This document shows positions 33,045 to 41,878 of a stretch of DNA of 64,000 nt, piece by piece (within the stretch, counting starts at the first letter, position 1; the number at the start of each line of letters is the position of its first letter). A program made the translations under genes and the position numbers. This stretch comes from Betaproteobacteria bacterium (GTDB lineage Bacteria > Pseudomonadota > Gammaproteobacteria > Burkholderiales > Casimicrobiaceae): positions 144,721 through 208,720 of the forward strand of contig JADKEV010000012.1 in the NCBI GenBank assembly GCA_016717855.1. The letters run 5' to 3'. Below the pieces are notes generated by a model, which was not told where the DNA came from, searched no databases, and saw nothing but the letters and a program-made list of their open reading frames with translations.

Positions 33045-34097
33045 ATGTACCAGTTGCGCAACTTCGCGTTCCAGTGGCCGCTGATGCTGTGGCTGCTGAT
33101 CCTCGTTCCGCTGCTCGGCATCTTCTACATGCGGCTGCTCGCGCGGCAGCGGCGGATCGCGCAGCGTTTCGGCAGCCTGGCGCTGGCGGGCGCCGCGCCC
33201 GGCCGGATGGGGGTGCTGCGGCGGCACGGGCCGGCGATCCTGCTGCTGATGGGCCTGGCCGCGCTGATCGTCGCGATCGCGCGGCCGCAGGCGGTCATCA
33301 TCCTGCCCACGCGCGTGGACTCCATCATCCTGGCCATGGACATTTCCGGCAGCATGCGCGCCACCGACGTCAAGCCGAACCGGCTGGTGGCGGCGCAGAA
33401 CGCCGCGAAGACCTTCATCGCCAGCCAGCCGAGCGAGGTCAAGATCGGCGTGGTGTCGATCGCCTCGACGGCCGCGCTCGCGCAGTCGCCCACCGACAAG
33501 CGCGAGGACGTGATCGAGGCGATCGACCGCTTCCAGCTGCAGAAGGGCACCGCGCTGGGCAGCGGCGTGGTCATCGCGCTGTCGACACTGCTGCCCGATT
33601 CCGGCATCGACGTCGACCAGGTCATCTTCGGCCGCAGTTCGAGCCGCTGGCCCAATGTCTGGAAGCAGGCGGAGAAACGCGAGCCGGTGCCGCCGGGCTC
33701 CAACAATACGGTCGCCATCGTGCTGCTCTCCGATGGCGTGTCCAACTTCGGGCCCGACCTCGCCGAAGCCGGCAAGCTGGCCGCGGAGCGCGGCGTGCGC
33801 GTCTATACCGTCGGGATCGGCACCGCGCAGGGCGACACGCTGAGCGTCGACGGCTGGTCGGTGCGGGTGCGCCTGGAGGAGGAGGCGCTGAAGAAGCTCG
33901 CGAACATGACGCAAGGCGAGTACTTTCAGGCGTCCAACGCCGGCGAGCTGAAGAAAATCTACCAGCAACTCGGCGCGCGGCTCACCCTCGGCAAGGGGCG
34001 CCTGACCGAGATCACCGCGTTGTGCGTGGCGCTCGGCGCGCTGCTGGCGATGTTTGCCGTCCTGTTCTCGCTGTTCCGCTTCAACAGGGTCCTGTAG
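33045..34097 (+). CDS. VWA-domain membrane protein (BatA-like)
   Basis: A 350-residue protein with N-terminal helices (about 10-29 and 62-81). A VWA domain has the MIDAS motif AMDISGSMRATD (about 95-106) and LLSDGVSNFG, and a C-terminal helix ends in FNRVL. It is the third gene of the MoxR-DUF58-VWA operon, which is thought to act at the cell envelope in folding or cofactor insertion. It shares order of motifs and many residues with the VWA protein at 28434, pointing to a duplication. Confidence 0.9.
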   Translation: MYQLRNFAFQWPLMLWLLILVPLLGIFYMRLLARQRRIAQRFGSLALAGAAPGRMGVLRRHGPAILLLMGLAALIVAIARPQAVIILPTRVDSIILAMDISGSMRATDVKPNRLVAAQNAAKTFIASQPSEVKIGVVSIASTAALAQSPTDKREDVIEAIDRFQLQKGTALGSGVVIALSTLLPDSGIDVDQVIFGRSSSRWPNVWKQAEKREPVPPGSNNTVAIVLLSDGVSNFGPDLAEAGKLAAERGVRVYTVGIGTAQGDTLSVDGWSVRVRLEEEALKKLANMTQGEYFQASNAGELKKIYQQLGARLTLGKGRLTEITALCVALGALLAMFAVLFSLFRFNRVL

Positions 34098-34125
34098 AAG
34101 CCGTTCCCGCAACGCACAGCGCGCC

Positions 34126-35343
34126 ATGCTTCAGATCGATCCCGACCGGCTCTGGCAGTCACTCATGGACCTGGCGCAAATCGGCGCCACCGCGAAGGGC
34201 GGCGTGCGGCGGCTCACGCTGAGCGATGAAGACCGCCTGGGGCGCGACCTGTTCGTGCGCTGGTGCGGCGAGGCCGGGATGACCGTCGAGGTCGACGGCA
34301 TCGGGAACATCTTCGGCCGGCGCGCCGGGACCGACGGCGACGCGCTGCCGGTCGCGATGGGCAGCCACCTGGACTCGCAGCCGTCAGGCGGCAAGTTCGA
34401 CGGCGCGTACGGCGTCATGGCCGGCCTCGAAGTCGTGCGCACGCTCAACGATGCGGGGTTGCGCACCCGCGCCCCGATCGAGGTCGCGGCGTGGACCAAC
34501 GAGGAAGGTTCGCGTTTCGTGCCGACGATGATGGGCTCGGGCGTCTATGCCGGTGTCTATACGCTCGACTATGCGCTTGCGCAGACCGATGTTGCGGGTA
34601 TCAGCGTCCGCGAAGCGCTGCACGGCACCGGCTACGCGGGGGCGGCGCAGCCGCACGCGCTGGGCGCGTATTTCGAAGCGCACATCGAGCAGGGCCCGGT
34701 GCTGGAGCAGTCGCAGACGACCATCGGCGTGGTGCTGGGCGCGCTGGGCCAGCGCTGGTTCGACGTGGCCATCACCGGCCAGGACGCGCACGCCGGCCCG
34801 ACGCCGATGGAGACCCGGAAGGACGCGCTGCTCGCGGCTGCCCGGCTGGTGATCGAGGTGAACCGGATCGCGACGACGTTTCCCGACTATGCGCGCGGCA
34901 CCGTGGGCTTTCTGCAGGTCAAGCCGAATTCGCGCAACGTGGTGCCGGGTGAAGTGCGGATGACGGTGGACATGCGGAACGCGAAGGACGGTACCCTGTC
35001 GGCGATGGCCGCGGAGCTCGAGCGCTGTGCCGCCACGGTCGCAGCCGATTGCCGCGTCGACATCAAGCTCGAGCAAGTCGTCTATTTTCCGCCCAGCGAG
35101 TTCGCCCCGGACCTGGTGGCAAGCGTGCGCGCCAGTGCGCAAGCGCATGGCTACTCGCACCGCGACATCGTCAGCGGCGCGGCGCACGACGCGGTCTACA
35201 TGGCGCGGATCGCGCCCACGGCGATGGTGTTCGTGCCCTGCGAGGGCGGCATCAGCCACAACGAATTCGAAAATGCGCGCCCCGAAGACCTCGCCGCCGG
35301 GTGCAACGTGCTGCTGCACGCCGTCCTCGCCCGCGCCGGGTGA
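34126..35343 (+). CDS. M20-family Zn-dependent amidohydrolase (allantoate/N-carbamoyl-amino acid hydrolase type)
   Basis: A 405-residue hydrolase. The metal ligands are present: His in MGSHLDSQ, Asp in GKFDGAYG, Glu in TNEEGSRF, His in AHIEQGP and His in GISHNEFE. A dimerisation domain lies in the middle (TGQDAHAGPTPME). This group includes allantoate amidohydrolase, beta-ureidopropionase and N-carbamoyl-L-amino-acid hydrolase; the substrate is not decided. The ATG at 34126 gives the family length. It is 28 bases after the VWA gene but probably unrelated to it. Confidence 0.88.
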   Translation: MLQIDPDRLWQSLMDLAQIGATAKGGVRRLTLSDEDRLGRDLFVRWCGEAGMTVEVDGIGNIFGRRAGTDGDALPVAMGSHLDSQPSGGKFDGAYGVMAGLEVVRTLNDAGLRTRAPIEVAAWTNEEGSRFVPTMMGSGVYAGVYTLDYALAQTDVAGISVREALHGTGYAGAAQPHALGAYFEAHIEQGPVLEQSQTTIGVVLGALGQRWFDVAITGQDAHAGPTPMETRKDALLAAARLVIEVNRIATTFPDYARGTVGFLQVKPNSRNVVPGEVRMTVDMRNAKDGTLSAMAAELERCAATVAADCRVDIKLEQVVYFPPSEFAPDLVASVRASAQAHGYSHRDIVSGAAHDAVYMARIAPTAMVFVPCEGGISHNEFENARPEDLAAGCNVLLHAVLARAG

Positions 35344-35374
35344 GATTGGCGCAACGCGCGGGGCGGTCCGGCGC

Positions 35375-35917
35375 TCAGCCGTCCAGCGACCGGTAGAAGT
35401 AGGTCGTCGCGCACAGCCCGCCACGGGGAAACAACGCGTAACCAGGGATCACGCCGCAGCGCTGCCAGCCCAGCCGCGCATACAAGCGCTCCGCATCGCT
35501 GCCCGTCACCGTGTCGAGGACCAGCAGCGACTTGCCGCACGCGCGCGCCACGTCTTCGGCCGCCCGCATCAACCCGGCGCCGACCCCCCGGCGCCGCGCG
35601 CGGCGATGCACCAGCATTTTCGCCAGGTCCGCGCGGTGCGGCTGGTTCTCCGGCAGGTCGAAGACCAGTTGCACGGTGCCCAGGATGCCGCCGGCGTCTT
35701 CGGCCACCAGCAACGCGCGCTCGCCCCGTTCCACGGCGTCGGCCACGCGGTGCCAGAAGGCCTCCGCCTTCGGCAAGGGCAACGGGAGCATGAAACTCAC
35801 CGAGGCGCCGCCCTCGACGCAATCGATCAGCAATTCGGCCAGGCCGCGGATTTCGTCGCCGGAGGCGCGCGACAGGCGGCGGATGCTGACGGGATCGGTT
35901 GCGTGCTCGTTCTGCAT
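35375..35917 (-). CDS. GNAT family N-acetyltransferase
   Basis: A 180-residue acetyltransferase. The acetyl-CoA binding motif is HRRARRRGVGAGLM, after the strand LAKMLV. The C-terminal part with TGSDAERLYARLGWQRCGVIPGYA is typical of this group. The substrate is unknown. It is convergent with the amidohydrolase gene and downstream of aroG in the same direction, with no sign of co-regulation. Confidence 0.85.
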   Translation of the reverse strand: MQNEHATDPVSIRRLSRASGDEIRGLAELLIDCVEGGASVSFMLPLPLPKAEAFWHRVADAVERGERALLVAEDAGGILGTVQLVFDLPENQPHRADLAKMLVHRRARRRGVGAGLMRAAEDVARACGKSLLVLDTVTGSDAERLYARLGWQRCGVIPGYALFPRGGLCATTYFYRSLDG

Positions 35918-36021
35918 GTCACCTCCGCGTTTTCCAAGATCATGGAAGACGTGTCAAGTCGAGCGCGGCGTGATGCCCGAACGAGAACTCGTCAACCCGG
36001 CTCCGCAGCTGCTGCCCGGGA

Positions 36022-37128
36022 CTATCCTCTGCCGCGGCGCTTCGCCACCGCGTCGTCCAGCAACGCCAGCGCGCGGACCGAATCGTCCCACCCCAGGCAG
36101 GCATCGGTGATGCTCACGCCGTAACGGAGCGACGCGGCGTCGTCCGTGCCCGGCGTGAATTTCTGCGCGCCGGGATGCAGGTGGCTCTCGAGCATCACGC
36201 CAAACACCTGGCGGCCGCCCGCGGCGATGCGCGCGGCCAGGTCGGCGGCGACGTGGAGCTGGCGCTCGTAATGCTTCGCGCTGTTGGCGTGCGAGCAATC
36301 GACCATCAATGCGGCGCGCAGGCCAGCCGCGCCCAGCGCGGCGCAGGCCGCATCGACGCTCGCCGCGTCATAGTTGGGCGCCGCGCCCCCGCGCAGGATC
36401 ATGTGGCAGTCGGGATTGCCGCGCGTGCCTATCATCGCGATCTGCCCGTTCTTGTGCACGCCGAGGAAGTGGTGCGGGTGGCCCGCCGCGAGCATCGCGT
36501 CGGTGGCGATTTTCACGTTGCCGTCGGTGCCGTTCTTGAAGCCGATGGGCGCGGACGTGCCCGAGGCCAGTTCGCGATGGATCTGGCTCTCGGTGGTCCG
36601 CGCGCCGATCGCGCCCCAGGCGATCAGGTCGCCGATGTACTGCGGCGAGATGACGTCGAGCAGTTCGCTGCCCGCGGGCACGCCCAGCCGGTTGATGTCG
36701 ACCAGCAGCGAGCGCGCGATGCGCAGGCCCTCGTTGATCCGGTAGCTTTCGTCCAGGTACGGGTCGTTGATCAGCCCCTTCCAGCCGACGGTGGTGCGCG
36801 GCTTTTCGAAGTAGACGCGCATCACGATCTCCAGCGAGCCGGCAAAGCGCGCGCGTTCGGCGGCAAGGCGCCGCGCATACTCGAGCGCCGCAGCCGGATC
36901 GTGGATCGAGCACGGGCCGATCACCACCAGCAGCCGGTCGTCGGCGCCGCGCAGCAGTTGCCGGATGCGCGCGCGCGTCTCGCCCACCAGCGTCTCGACC
37001 GGCGTGCCCTCGATCGGGAAAAAACGGATCAGGTGCTCGGGCGGCGGCAGCAGCGCGACGCTGTCGATGCGCTCGTCGTCGGTGCGCGAGGTCTTGTCCT
37101 GGAAGTCGGGGTGGGGGTTGCTGTTCAT
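36022..37128 (-). CDS. aroG: 3-deoxy-7-phosphoheptulonate synthase (class I, AroG type)
   Basis: A 368-residue DAHP synthase that condenses phosphoenolpyruvate and erythrose 4-phosphate in the shikimate pathway. Family motifs: VVIGPCSIHDP, YFEKPRTTVGWKGLINDP, RTTESQIHRELASG, IGFKNGTDG and MVDCSHANSAK, with the metal Cys in GPCS. It is full length. The start at 37128 lacks a clear ribosome site, but no better candidate is in the frame. Repeat element C begins 49 bases upstream. No leader peptide or attenuator was seen. Confidence 0.93.
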   Translation of the reverse strand: MNSNPHPDFQDKTSRTDDERIDSVALLPPPEHLIRFFPIEGTPVETLVGETRARIRQLLRGADDRLLVVIGPCSIHDPAAALEYARRLAAERARFAGSLEIVMRVYFEKPRTTVGWKGLINDPYLDESYRINEGLRIARSLLVDINRLGVPAGSELLDVISPQYIGDLIAWGAIGARTTESQIHRELASGTSAPIGFKNGTDGNVKIATDAMLAAGHPHHFLGVHKNGQIAMIGTRGNPDCHMILRGGAAPNYDAASVDAACAALGAAGLRAALMVDCSHANSAKHYERQLHVAADLAARIAAGGRQVFGVMLESHLHPGAQKFTPGTDDAASLRYGVSITDACLGWDDSVRALALLDDAVAKRRGRG

Positions 37129-37176
37129 GGGGGAATAATTTCCATAGGAATTTCGCTGTCGTTCAGAATCAGCGCC

Positions 37177-37378
37177 GTAGGATGGGTGGAGCGCAGCGAT
37201 ACCCATTTGCCCATGCGTCCACGATTCCTTGTTTCGCCTTTGCACGACAACCGTTGCGCAATCGCGGCTGCGCGCCAGTCCGCACGAGATGGGTATCGCT
37301 GCACTCCACCCACCATCGATGGGTATCGCTGCGCTCCACCCACCATCGATGGGTATCGCTGCGCTCCACCCATCCTAC
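37177..37378. repeat. MITE-like element C with tandem right ends
   Basis: The left end is at 37177-37207. The inverted right end is present three times in tandem (37288-37317, 37318-37347, 37348-37378). The interior of about 80 bases is clearly related, in opposite orientation, to the interior of element D at 38271-38346 (shared blocks around CCCATGCG, CCACGAT, TTTCGCC and GCGCAATCGC). It lies between aroG and otnI. Confidence 0.82.
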
Positions 37379-37386
37379 AGGTCGCG

Positions 37387-38169
37387 TCACGGATTGCGCC
37401 AGGGCGCGAACCAGCCCAATCCCTCCGACGTTCCCGCCCGCGGCCGGTATTCGCAGCCTACCCAGCCGGCGTAGCCCAGTTCGTCCATCAGCGCGAACAG
37501 GTAAGGGTAGTTGACCTCGCCGACATCCGGCTCGTGCCGTTCCGGCACGCCGGCGACCTGGATGTGGCCGACGCCGGCGATGTGCTGCCGGAGTTTCATC
37601 GCCAGGTCGCCCTCGACGATCTGGCAATGGTAGAAGTCCATCTGCACCTGGAGATTGGCCGCGCCCACTTCGGCGCAGACCGCGTGGGCGTCGTCCTGTC
37701 GGTTGAGGAAAAAGCCTGGAATGTCGCGTGTGTTGATCGGCTCGATCACGATCGTGATGCCGAGGCCGGCCGCCTCGCGGGCGGCGAGCGAGAGGTTCTT
37801 GACGTACGTCGCGCGGTGCCGGGCGCGATCCTGATCCGGACGGATCAGCCCCGCCATCGCATGCAGCCGGTCGTTGCCAAGTACCCTCGCGTAGGACAGC
37901 GCGGTGTCCAGCGCACGCCGGAACTCATCTTCGCGCCCGGGCAACGACGCCAGGCCGCGCTCGCCCGCGTCCCAGTCGCCGGGCGGCATGTTGAACAACG
38001 CCTGCGTCAGCCCATGCGCGTCCAGCCGCGCGCGGAGCTCGGCGACCGGAAACGCATACGGAAACAGAAACTCGACGCCCCGGAACCCATCCTTCGCGGC
38101 GGCGGCGAAACGATCCAGGAACGCATGCTCGGTGTACATCATCGACAGGTTGGCGGCGAAGCGGGGCAT
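37387..38169 (-). CDS. otnI: 2-oxo-tetronate isomerase (hydroxypyruvate isomerase family)
   Basis: A 260-residue TIM-barrel isomerase of the Hyi family. Catalytic Glu are in IEPINTRDIPG and in GCEYRPRAGTSEGL; metal-binding residues lie in QMDFYHCQ and VGHIQVAG. Beside otnC, otnK and ltnD, the likely reaction is conversion of 2-oxo-tetronate to 3-oxo-tetronate in threonate catabolism, not hydroxypyruvate isomerisation. It is the last gene of the set, separated from otnC by repeat element D. Confidence 0.88.
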   Translation of the reverse strand: MPRFAANLSMMYTEHAFLDRFAAAAKDGFRGVEFLFPYAFPVAELRARLDAHGLTQALFNMPPGDWDAGERGLASLPGREDEFRRALDTALSYARVLGNDRLHAMAGLIRPDQDRARHRATYVKNLSLAAREAAGLGITIVIEPINTRDIPGFFLNRQDDAHAVCAEVGAANLQVQMDFYHCQIVEGDLAMKLRQHIAGVGHIQVAGVPERHEPDVGEVNYPYLFALMDELGYAGWVGCEYRPRAGTSEGLGWFAPWRNP

Positions 38170-38219
38170 GGCAGTCAGTCTCCCTGGTGGAATGGTGGCC
38201 GTAAATCAATAGAGCCGTT

Positions 38220-38377
38220 GTAGGATGGGTGGAGCGGCATCGCTGGTGGGTGGAGCGCAGCGTCACCATCACATGCCGGCACGCGGCTGCGATTGCGCAG
38301 CGATTTTCGTGCAATGGCGAAACTCGGGATCGTGGTCGCATGGGCAGATGGGTATCGCTTCGCTCCACCCATCCTAC
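38220..38377. repeat. MITE-like element D inside the threonate operon
   Basis: The left end begins at 38220 and is disturbed by a second partial left end (about 38245-38270). The inverted right end is at 38347-38377. The interior matches element C in reverse orientation. Its last bases supply the TAG stop codon of otnC on the minus strand. Confidence 0.8.
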
Positions 38378-39015
38378 GAAGATTGTGCAAATCGGCTGCG
38401 CAATTCCGCGACCTGTTCCGGCGTGAGCGGGCGCACGCGCTGTCCTTGCAGCAGCAGGTACAGCTTCGCGGTCGCCTCCAGTTCCTCGATCGCGTCGCTG
38501 GCCGCGGCCAGGCTGCTGCCGGCGACGACGGGGCCGTGGTTCGCCAGCAGCACGGCGTGATGACGGCCGGCGAAGCCGCGCACTGCGGCGGCCAGTTGCA
38601 CGTCGCCGGGCGCGAAGTACGGCACCAGCGGCAATGTGCCGATGCGCATCACGTAGTACGCGGTCAGCGGCGGCAGCACGTCGGCGGGGTCCACGTCCGC
38701 GAGCACGGACACCGCCACCGAGTGCGTCGAATGCAGATGGATGACCGCCTGGTTGCGCGCGCGTTCCTGGTACATCGCCAGGTGCAGGAAGTGTTCTTTG
38801 GATGGCGGATCGCCGGCGAGCAGGTTGCCCGCGGCATCGAGCCGCGACAGGCGCGCCGGATCGAGCTGTCCGAGATTGGACCCGGTCGGCGTGAGCAGCC
38901 AGTCACGGCCGCAGCGCACGCTCAGGTTGCCGGTGCTGCCGTGCGTGAGGGCGCGCTCGAACAGCGAGCGGCCGAGCAGGCACAGTTCCTCGCGCAGCCG
39001 CGCTTCGCCGCTCAT
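38374..39015 (-). CDS. otnC: 3-oxo-tetronate 4-phosphate decarboxylase (class II aldolase family)
   Basis: A 213-residue class II aldolase/adducin-fold enzyme. Zinc ligands appear as HLHSTHS (H-x-H) and the later ANHGPV; the substrate loop is THGSTGNLSVR; catalytic Glu is in PPSKEHFLH. With otnK overlapping by four bases (ATGA), it should decarboxylate 3-oxo-tetronate 4-phosphate to dihydroxyacetone phosphate. Its TAG stop is provided by the end of repeat element D, so the original stop was probably replaced at insertion. Confidence 0.9.
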   Translation of the reverse strand: MSGEARLREELCLLGRSLFERALTHGSTGNLSVRCGRDWLLTPTGSNLGQLDPARLSRLDAAGNLLAGDPPSKEHFLHLAMYQERARNQAVIHLHSTHSVAVSVLADVDPADVLPPLTAYYVMRIGTLPLVPYFAPGDVQLAAAVRGFAGRHHAVLLANHGPVVAGSSLAAASDAIEELEATAKLYLLLQGQRVRPLTPEQVAELRSRFAQSS

Positions 39016-40289
39016 GGTCGGTGGACCATCGCCAGCGCCTTGGCGAAAAAGTCGACGGCCCCGAAGTTGCCGGACTTGAGCGCCAGCGCCAGGTGCGGTT
39101 TGCCCTGCGTTTCAGTCCATGGCACGCCAGGATCGATCTGCGGCCCGATGCGCAACGACGAAACTTTCAGCGCCTGGACAACCGCGCCCGAGGTCTCGCC
39201 GCCGGCGACCACCAGTTTGCGCACACCGTGGCCGACCAGCGCCTGGGCGACGCGGGCCAGCGTCGATTCGACGAGGTGGCCGGCATGTTCGACGCCCAGC
39301 ACCGCCTGCGCCGACTTGACCGAGGCCGCGTCGCTGGTCGCGTAGATCAACACCGGCCCGTCGGCCAGCCGCGGCAGCGCCCATTCGATGGCCTCCTCCG
39401 CGATGTCCGCGCCGGACACCAGGCGCAGCGGATCGACGCGAAAGCCGGGTCGCGTCCGCAGCCACTCGGCGACTTGCGCGTTGGTCGCCACCGAACAGCT
39501 GCCGGAAATCACTGCCGCGTGGCCGTCGAGAGCCGGCATCACCGCCGCGCTCGCCGCCGCCGGCAGCAATCCCGCGTCGCGGTAGTGCTGCGCGAGTCCC
39601 AACCCGACGCCGGATCCCGCGGTGACCAGCGGCAGGTCGGCGCAGGCATCGGCGATGCGCACGAGGTCCGCGTCCGACAACGCGTCGACTACCGCCATGG
39701 CCACGCCCTCGCCGCGCAACGCGGCGATGCGCGCGCGGATCGCCGGCGCGCCGCCGGCGACGGTGTCGTAACGGATCAGCCCGACCTTGCGCCTTGTCTG
39801 TGCCTGCAACACGCGCACCAGGTTCGCATCAGTCATCGGCGTCAGCGGATGGTCCCTCATCCCCGATTCGGAGAGCAGCGTGTCGCCGGTGAACAGGTAG
39901 CCGCGGAAGATGGTGCGGCCGTTCTCGGGGAACGCGGGGCAGGCGATCGTGAAGTCGGCGCCGGGCAGGTCGCGGAGCGCGTCCATCAGCGCCTCGGTCA
40001 CCGGCCCGATGTTGCCGGCGGGTGTGGAATCGAACGTGGAGCAATACTTGAAGTAGAACTGGCGGCAGCCCTGTTGCCGCAGCCACGCCAGCGCCGCGAG
40101 CGACTGCGCGACCGCCTCAGGGGCGGGATTCGTCCGCGACTTGAGCGCGACCACGACGGCGTCGACTTCATCCGCCAGCGGCGCGTCCGGCACGCCTATG
40201 GTCTGCACGGTGCGCATGCCGCCGCGCACCAGCATGTTGGCCAGGTCGGTCGAGCCGGTGAAGTCGTCGCCTATGCAGCCGAGCAGCAT
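39012..40289 (-). CDS. otnK: 3-oxo-tetronate kinase (four-carbon acid sugar kinase, DUF1537)
   Basis: A 425-residue kinase. The N-terminal substrate domain starts with GCIGDDFTGSTDLANML and contains YFKYCSTFDSTPAGNIGPV. The C-terminal nucleotide domain has VISGSCS, KLVVAGGETSG and the final KSGNFGAVDFF. It phosphorylates 3-oxo-tetronate at O4. It starts one base after the ltnD stop and overlaps otnC, so the genes are translationally coupled. Confidence 0.93.
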   Translation of the reverse strand: MLLGCIGDDFTGSTDLANMLVRGGMRTVQTIGVPDAPLADEVDAVVVALKSRTNPAPEAVAQSLAALAWLRQQGCRQFYFKYCSTFDSTPAGNIGPVTEALMDALRDLPGADFTIACPAFPENGRTIFRGYLFTGDTLLSESGMRDHPLTPMTDANLVRVLQAQTRRKVGLIRYDTVAGGAPAIRARIAALRGEGVAMAVVDALSDADLVRIADACADLPLVTAGSGVGLGLAQHYRDAGLLPAAASAAVMPALDGHAAVISGSCSVATNAQVAEWLRTRPGFRVDPLRLVSGADIAEEAIEWALPRLADGPVLIYATSDAASVKSAQAVLGVEHAGHLVESTLARVAQALVGHGVRKLVVAGGETSGAVVQALKVSSLRIGPQIDPGVPWTETQGKPHLALALKSGNFGAVDFFAKALAMVHRP

Positions 40290-40290
40290 C

Positions 40291-41199
40291 TCAGGCGTCC
40301 TTCGCCGGGGGCAGCGCGATTCCGGTCAGCTTCGCATAGGCCTTGATCACCGCCGAGTCGTCTTCGCCGCCGTGCCCGGCCGCGCTGGCCGCGACGAACA
40401 TCTGCAAGGCCGCGGCGGTCAGGGGCACCGGGAACATCAGCTTGCGCGCAGCGTCGGAGACCAGGCCCAGGTCCTTGACGAAGATGTTTACCGCGGAGAG
40501 CGGCGTGTAGTCGCCCGCGAGGATGTGCGGGACGCGGTTCTGGAACATCCACGACGCGCCGGCGCTGTTGCTGATCACCTCGAACAGGCTCGCGGGATCG
40601 GCGCCGGCGCGGATGCCCAGCGCCATCGCTTCGGCGGCCGCGGCGATGTGCACGCCCGCCAGCAGCTGGTTGACCATTTTGGCCGTGGACCCGGGGCCGG
40701 CCGCGTCGCCCAGTTCGTAGACCTTGGCGGCGATCGCGTCGAGCACCGGCCGCACCTTGGCGAAGACCGCCGCCGGGCCCGAAGCCATCACCGTCATCTG
40801 GCCTTGCGCGGCCTTGGCCGCGCCGCCGGAGACCGGCGCGTCGAGCAGCAGCAGGCCGCGCTCGGCCAGCCGCCGCTCCAGCGCGATCGCGAACTCGGGC
40901 GGGACCGTCGCGCTGGCGATGACCGCGGAGCCGGGCGCGAGCGTCTCGACCGCGCCGCCGGGGCCGAACAGCACCCGCTCGGTCTGCTCGGCGTTGACCA
41001 CGAGCGTGATGACGATCGCCGACGACTTGCCGACTTCGGCGGGGGACGTGTACGCGGTGCCGCCGGCGGCTTCGATTGCGGCGCGCGCCTCCTCGCGCAC
41101 GTCGCAGGCCGCGACGGTGAATCCGGCGCGGAGCAGCGAGCGCGCCACGCCCATTCCCATGGCCCCGAGACCGATGATGCCGATGGTGGGCTTGAACAT
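40291..41199 (-). CDS. ltnD: L-threonate dehydrogenase (beta-hydroxyacid dehydrogenase family)
   Basis: A 302-residue NAD-dependent dehydrogenase. The Rossmann turn is IGLGAMGMG (residues 8-16), the substrate motif DAPVSGGAAKA, and the catalytic Lys is in GSTAKMVNQLL. The association with otnK, otnC and otnI identifies it as the threonate (2-hydroxy acid) oxidising step giving 2-oxo-tetronate. AGGAGG precedes the ATG at 41199. It is the first gene of the operon; no dedicated transporter or regulator is next to it. Confidence 0.9.
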   Translation of the reverse strand: MFKPTIGIIGLGAMGMGVARSLLRAGFTVAACDVREEARAAIEAAGGTAYTSPAEVGKSSAIVITLVVNAEQTERVLFGPGGAVETLAPGSAVIASATVPPEFAIALERRLAERGLLLLDAPVSGGAAKAAQGQMTVMASGPAAVFAKVRPVLDAIAAKVYELGDAAGPGSTAKMVNQLLAGVHIAAAAEAMALGIRAGADPASLFEVISNSAGASWMFQNRVPHILAGDYTPLSAVNIFVKDLGLVSDAARKLMFPVPLTAAALQMFVAASAAGHGGEDDSAVIKAYAKLTGIALPPAKDA

Positions 41200-41415
41200 G
41201 GTGAGGATTTCCTCCTGGGCTGATCCGGGTGACTGCCGGGCTGCGTGCGCGGCCAGGGCACGGCGCGCGGCGTCGTGCTCCGCCCCGACCTGCGGCTCGA
41301 AACCGGCGCGGGTCGCTGTGCGAACTGGCAATGGATTGCTCTCAGGTTAGCATACCGGCCGCGCCCGGGGACGGCGCCGGAGCGACGCGGGACGGGCCGT
41401 TGCGCGTTGCCGCCG

Positions 41416-41799
41416 TTACTGCGGGCGCATTCGGTCCGCGGCCTGGAAGTACTGGCGGGCATGGGCCAGCAACTGGCCGTCGCTGGGATGATCGACGGTC
41501 TCGACGCCGATCACGCGCGCCGACAACTCGGGGTGCTTGCGCTCGATGTGCCGGACCAGGTGCAGCTTGGCGTCGGCCGGGCCGACTATCAGCAGTTCAC
41601 CCGCGTCCCTCGCGGCCACGACCACCTTTTCGTAGAACTCGGGGTGTTCGGGCGCGCGGCCCGGGCCGACTTCCTTTTCCTTGTGGTGCAGATGGACGTG
41701 CGGCGCCTTGATGATCTCCGACTCGGCGTCGGAACGCCCGAAGTGGATGACATGCGCTTCGTGATGATCGATCCAGATGACTGCGTGAAAGTGTCCCAT
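41416..41799 (-). CDS. Translational machinery protein (eRF1 domain 3-like)
   Basis: A 127-residue protein starting MGHFHAVIWIDHHEAHVIHF, with a His-rich stretch APHVHLHHKEKE and then ELLIVGPADAKLHLVRHIER and VIGVETVDHPSDGQLLAHAR. This is the pattern of the short proteins named translational machinery protein in Burkholderiales, related to the third domain of release factor eRF1 and to Dom34/Pelota. The ATG at 41799 (GAGAGG upstream) is chosen over the longer frame. An FNR-type site is 80 bases upstream. Confidence 0.8.
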   Translation of the reverse strand: MGHFHAVIWIDHHEAHVIHFGRSDAESEIIKAPHVHLHHKEKEVGPGRAPEHPEFYEKVVVAARDAGELLIVGPADAKLHLVRHIERKHPELSARVIGVETVDHPSDGQLLAHARQYFQAADRMRPQ

Positions 41800-41878
41800 G
41801 ATACCTCTCGCCGTTGCACGGGACGCACTAAAGTGCATCGCCGCTGCATTCAGAATACGCCGCCGGCATGACGGCGGA

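Noticed and set aside
37288..37378. CRISPR-like 30-base direct repeats
   Set aside because: The units follow each other without spacers and are the right ends of a dispersed element; no cas genes are near.
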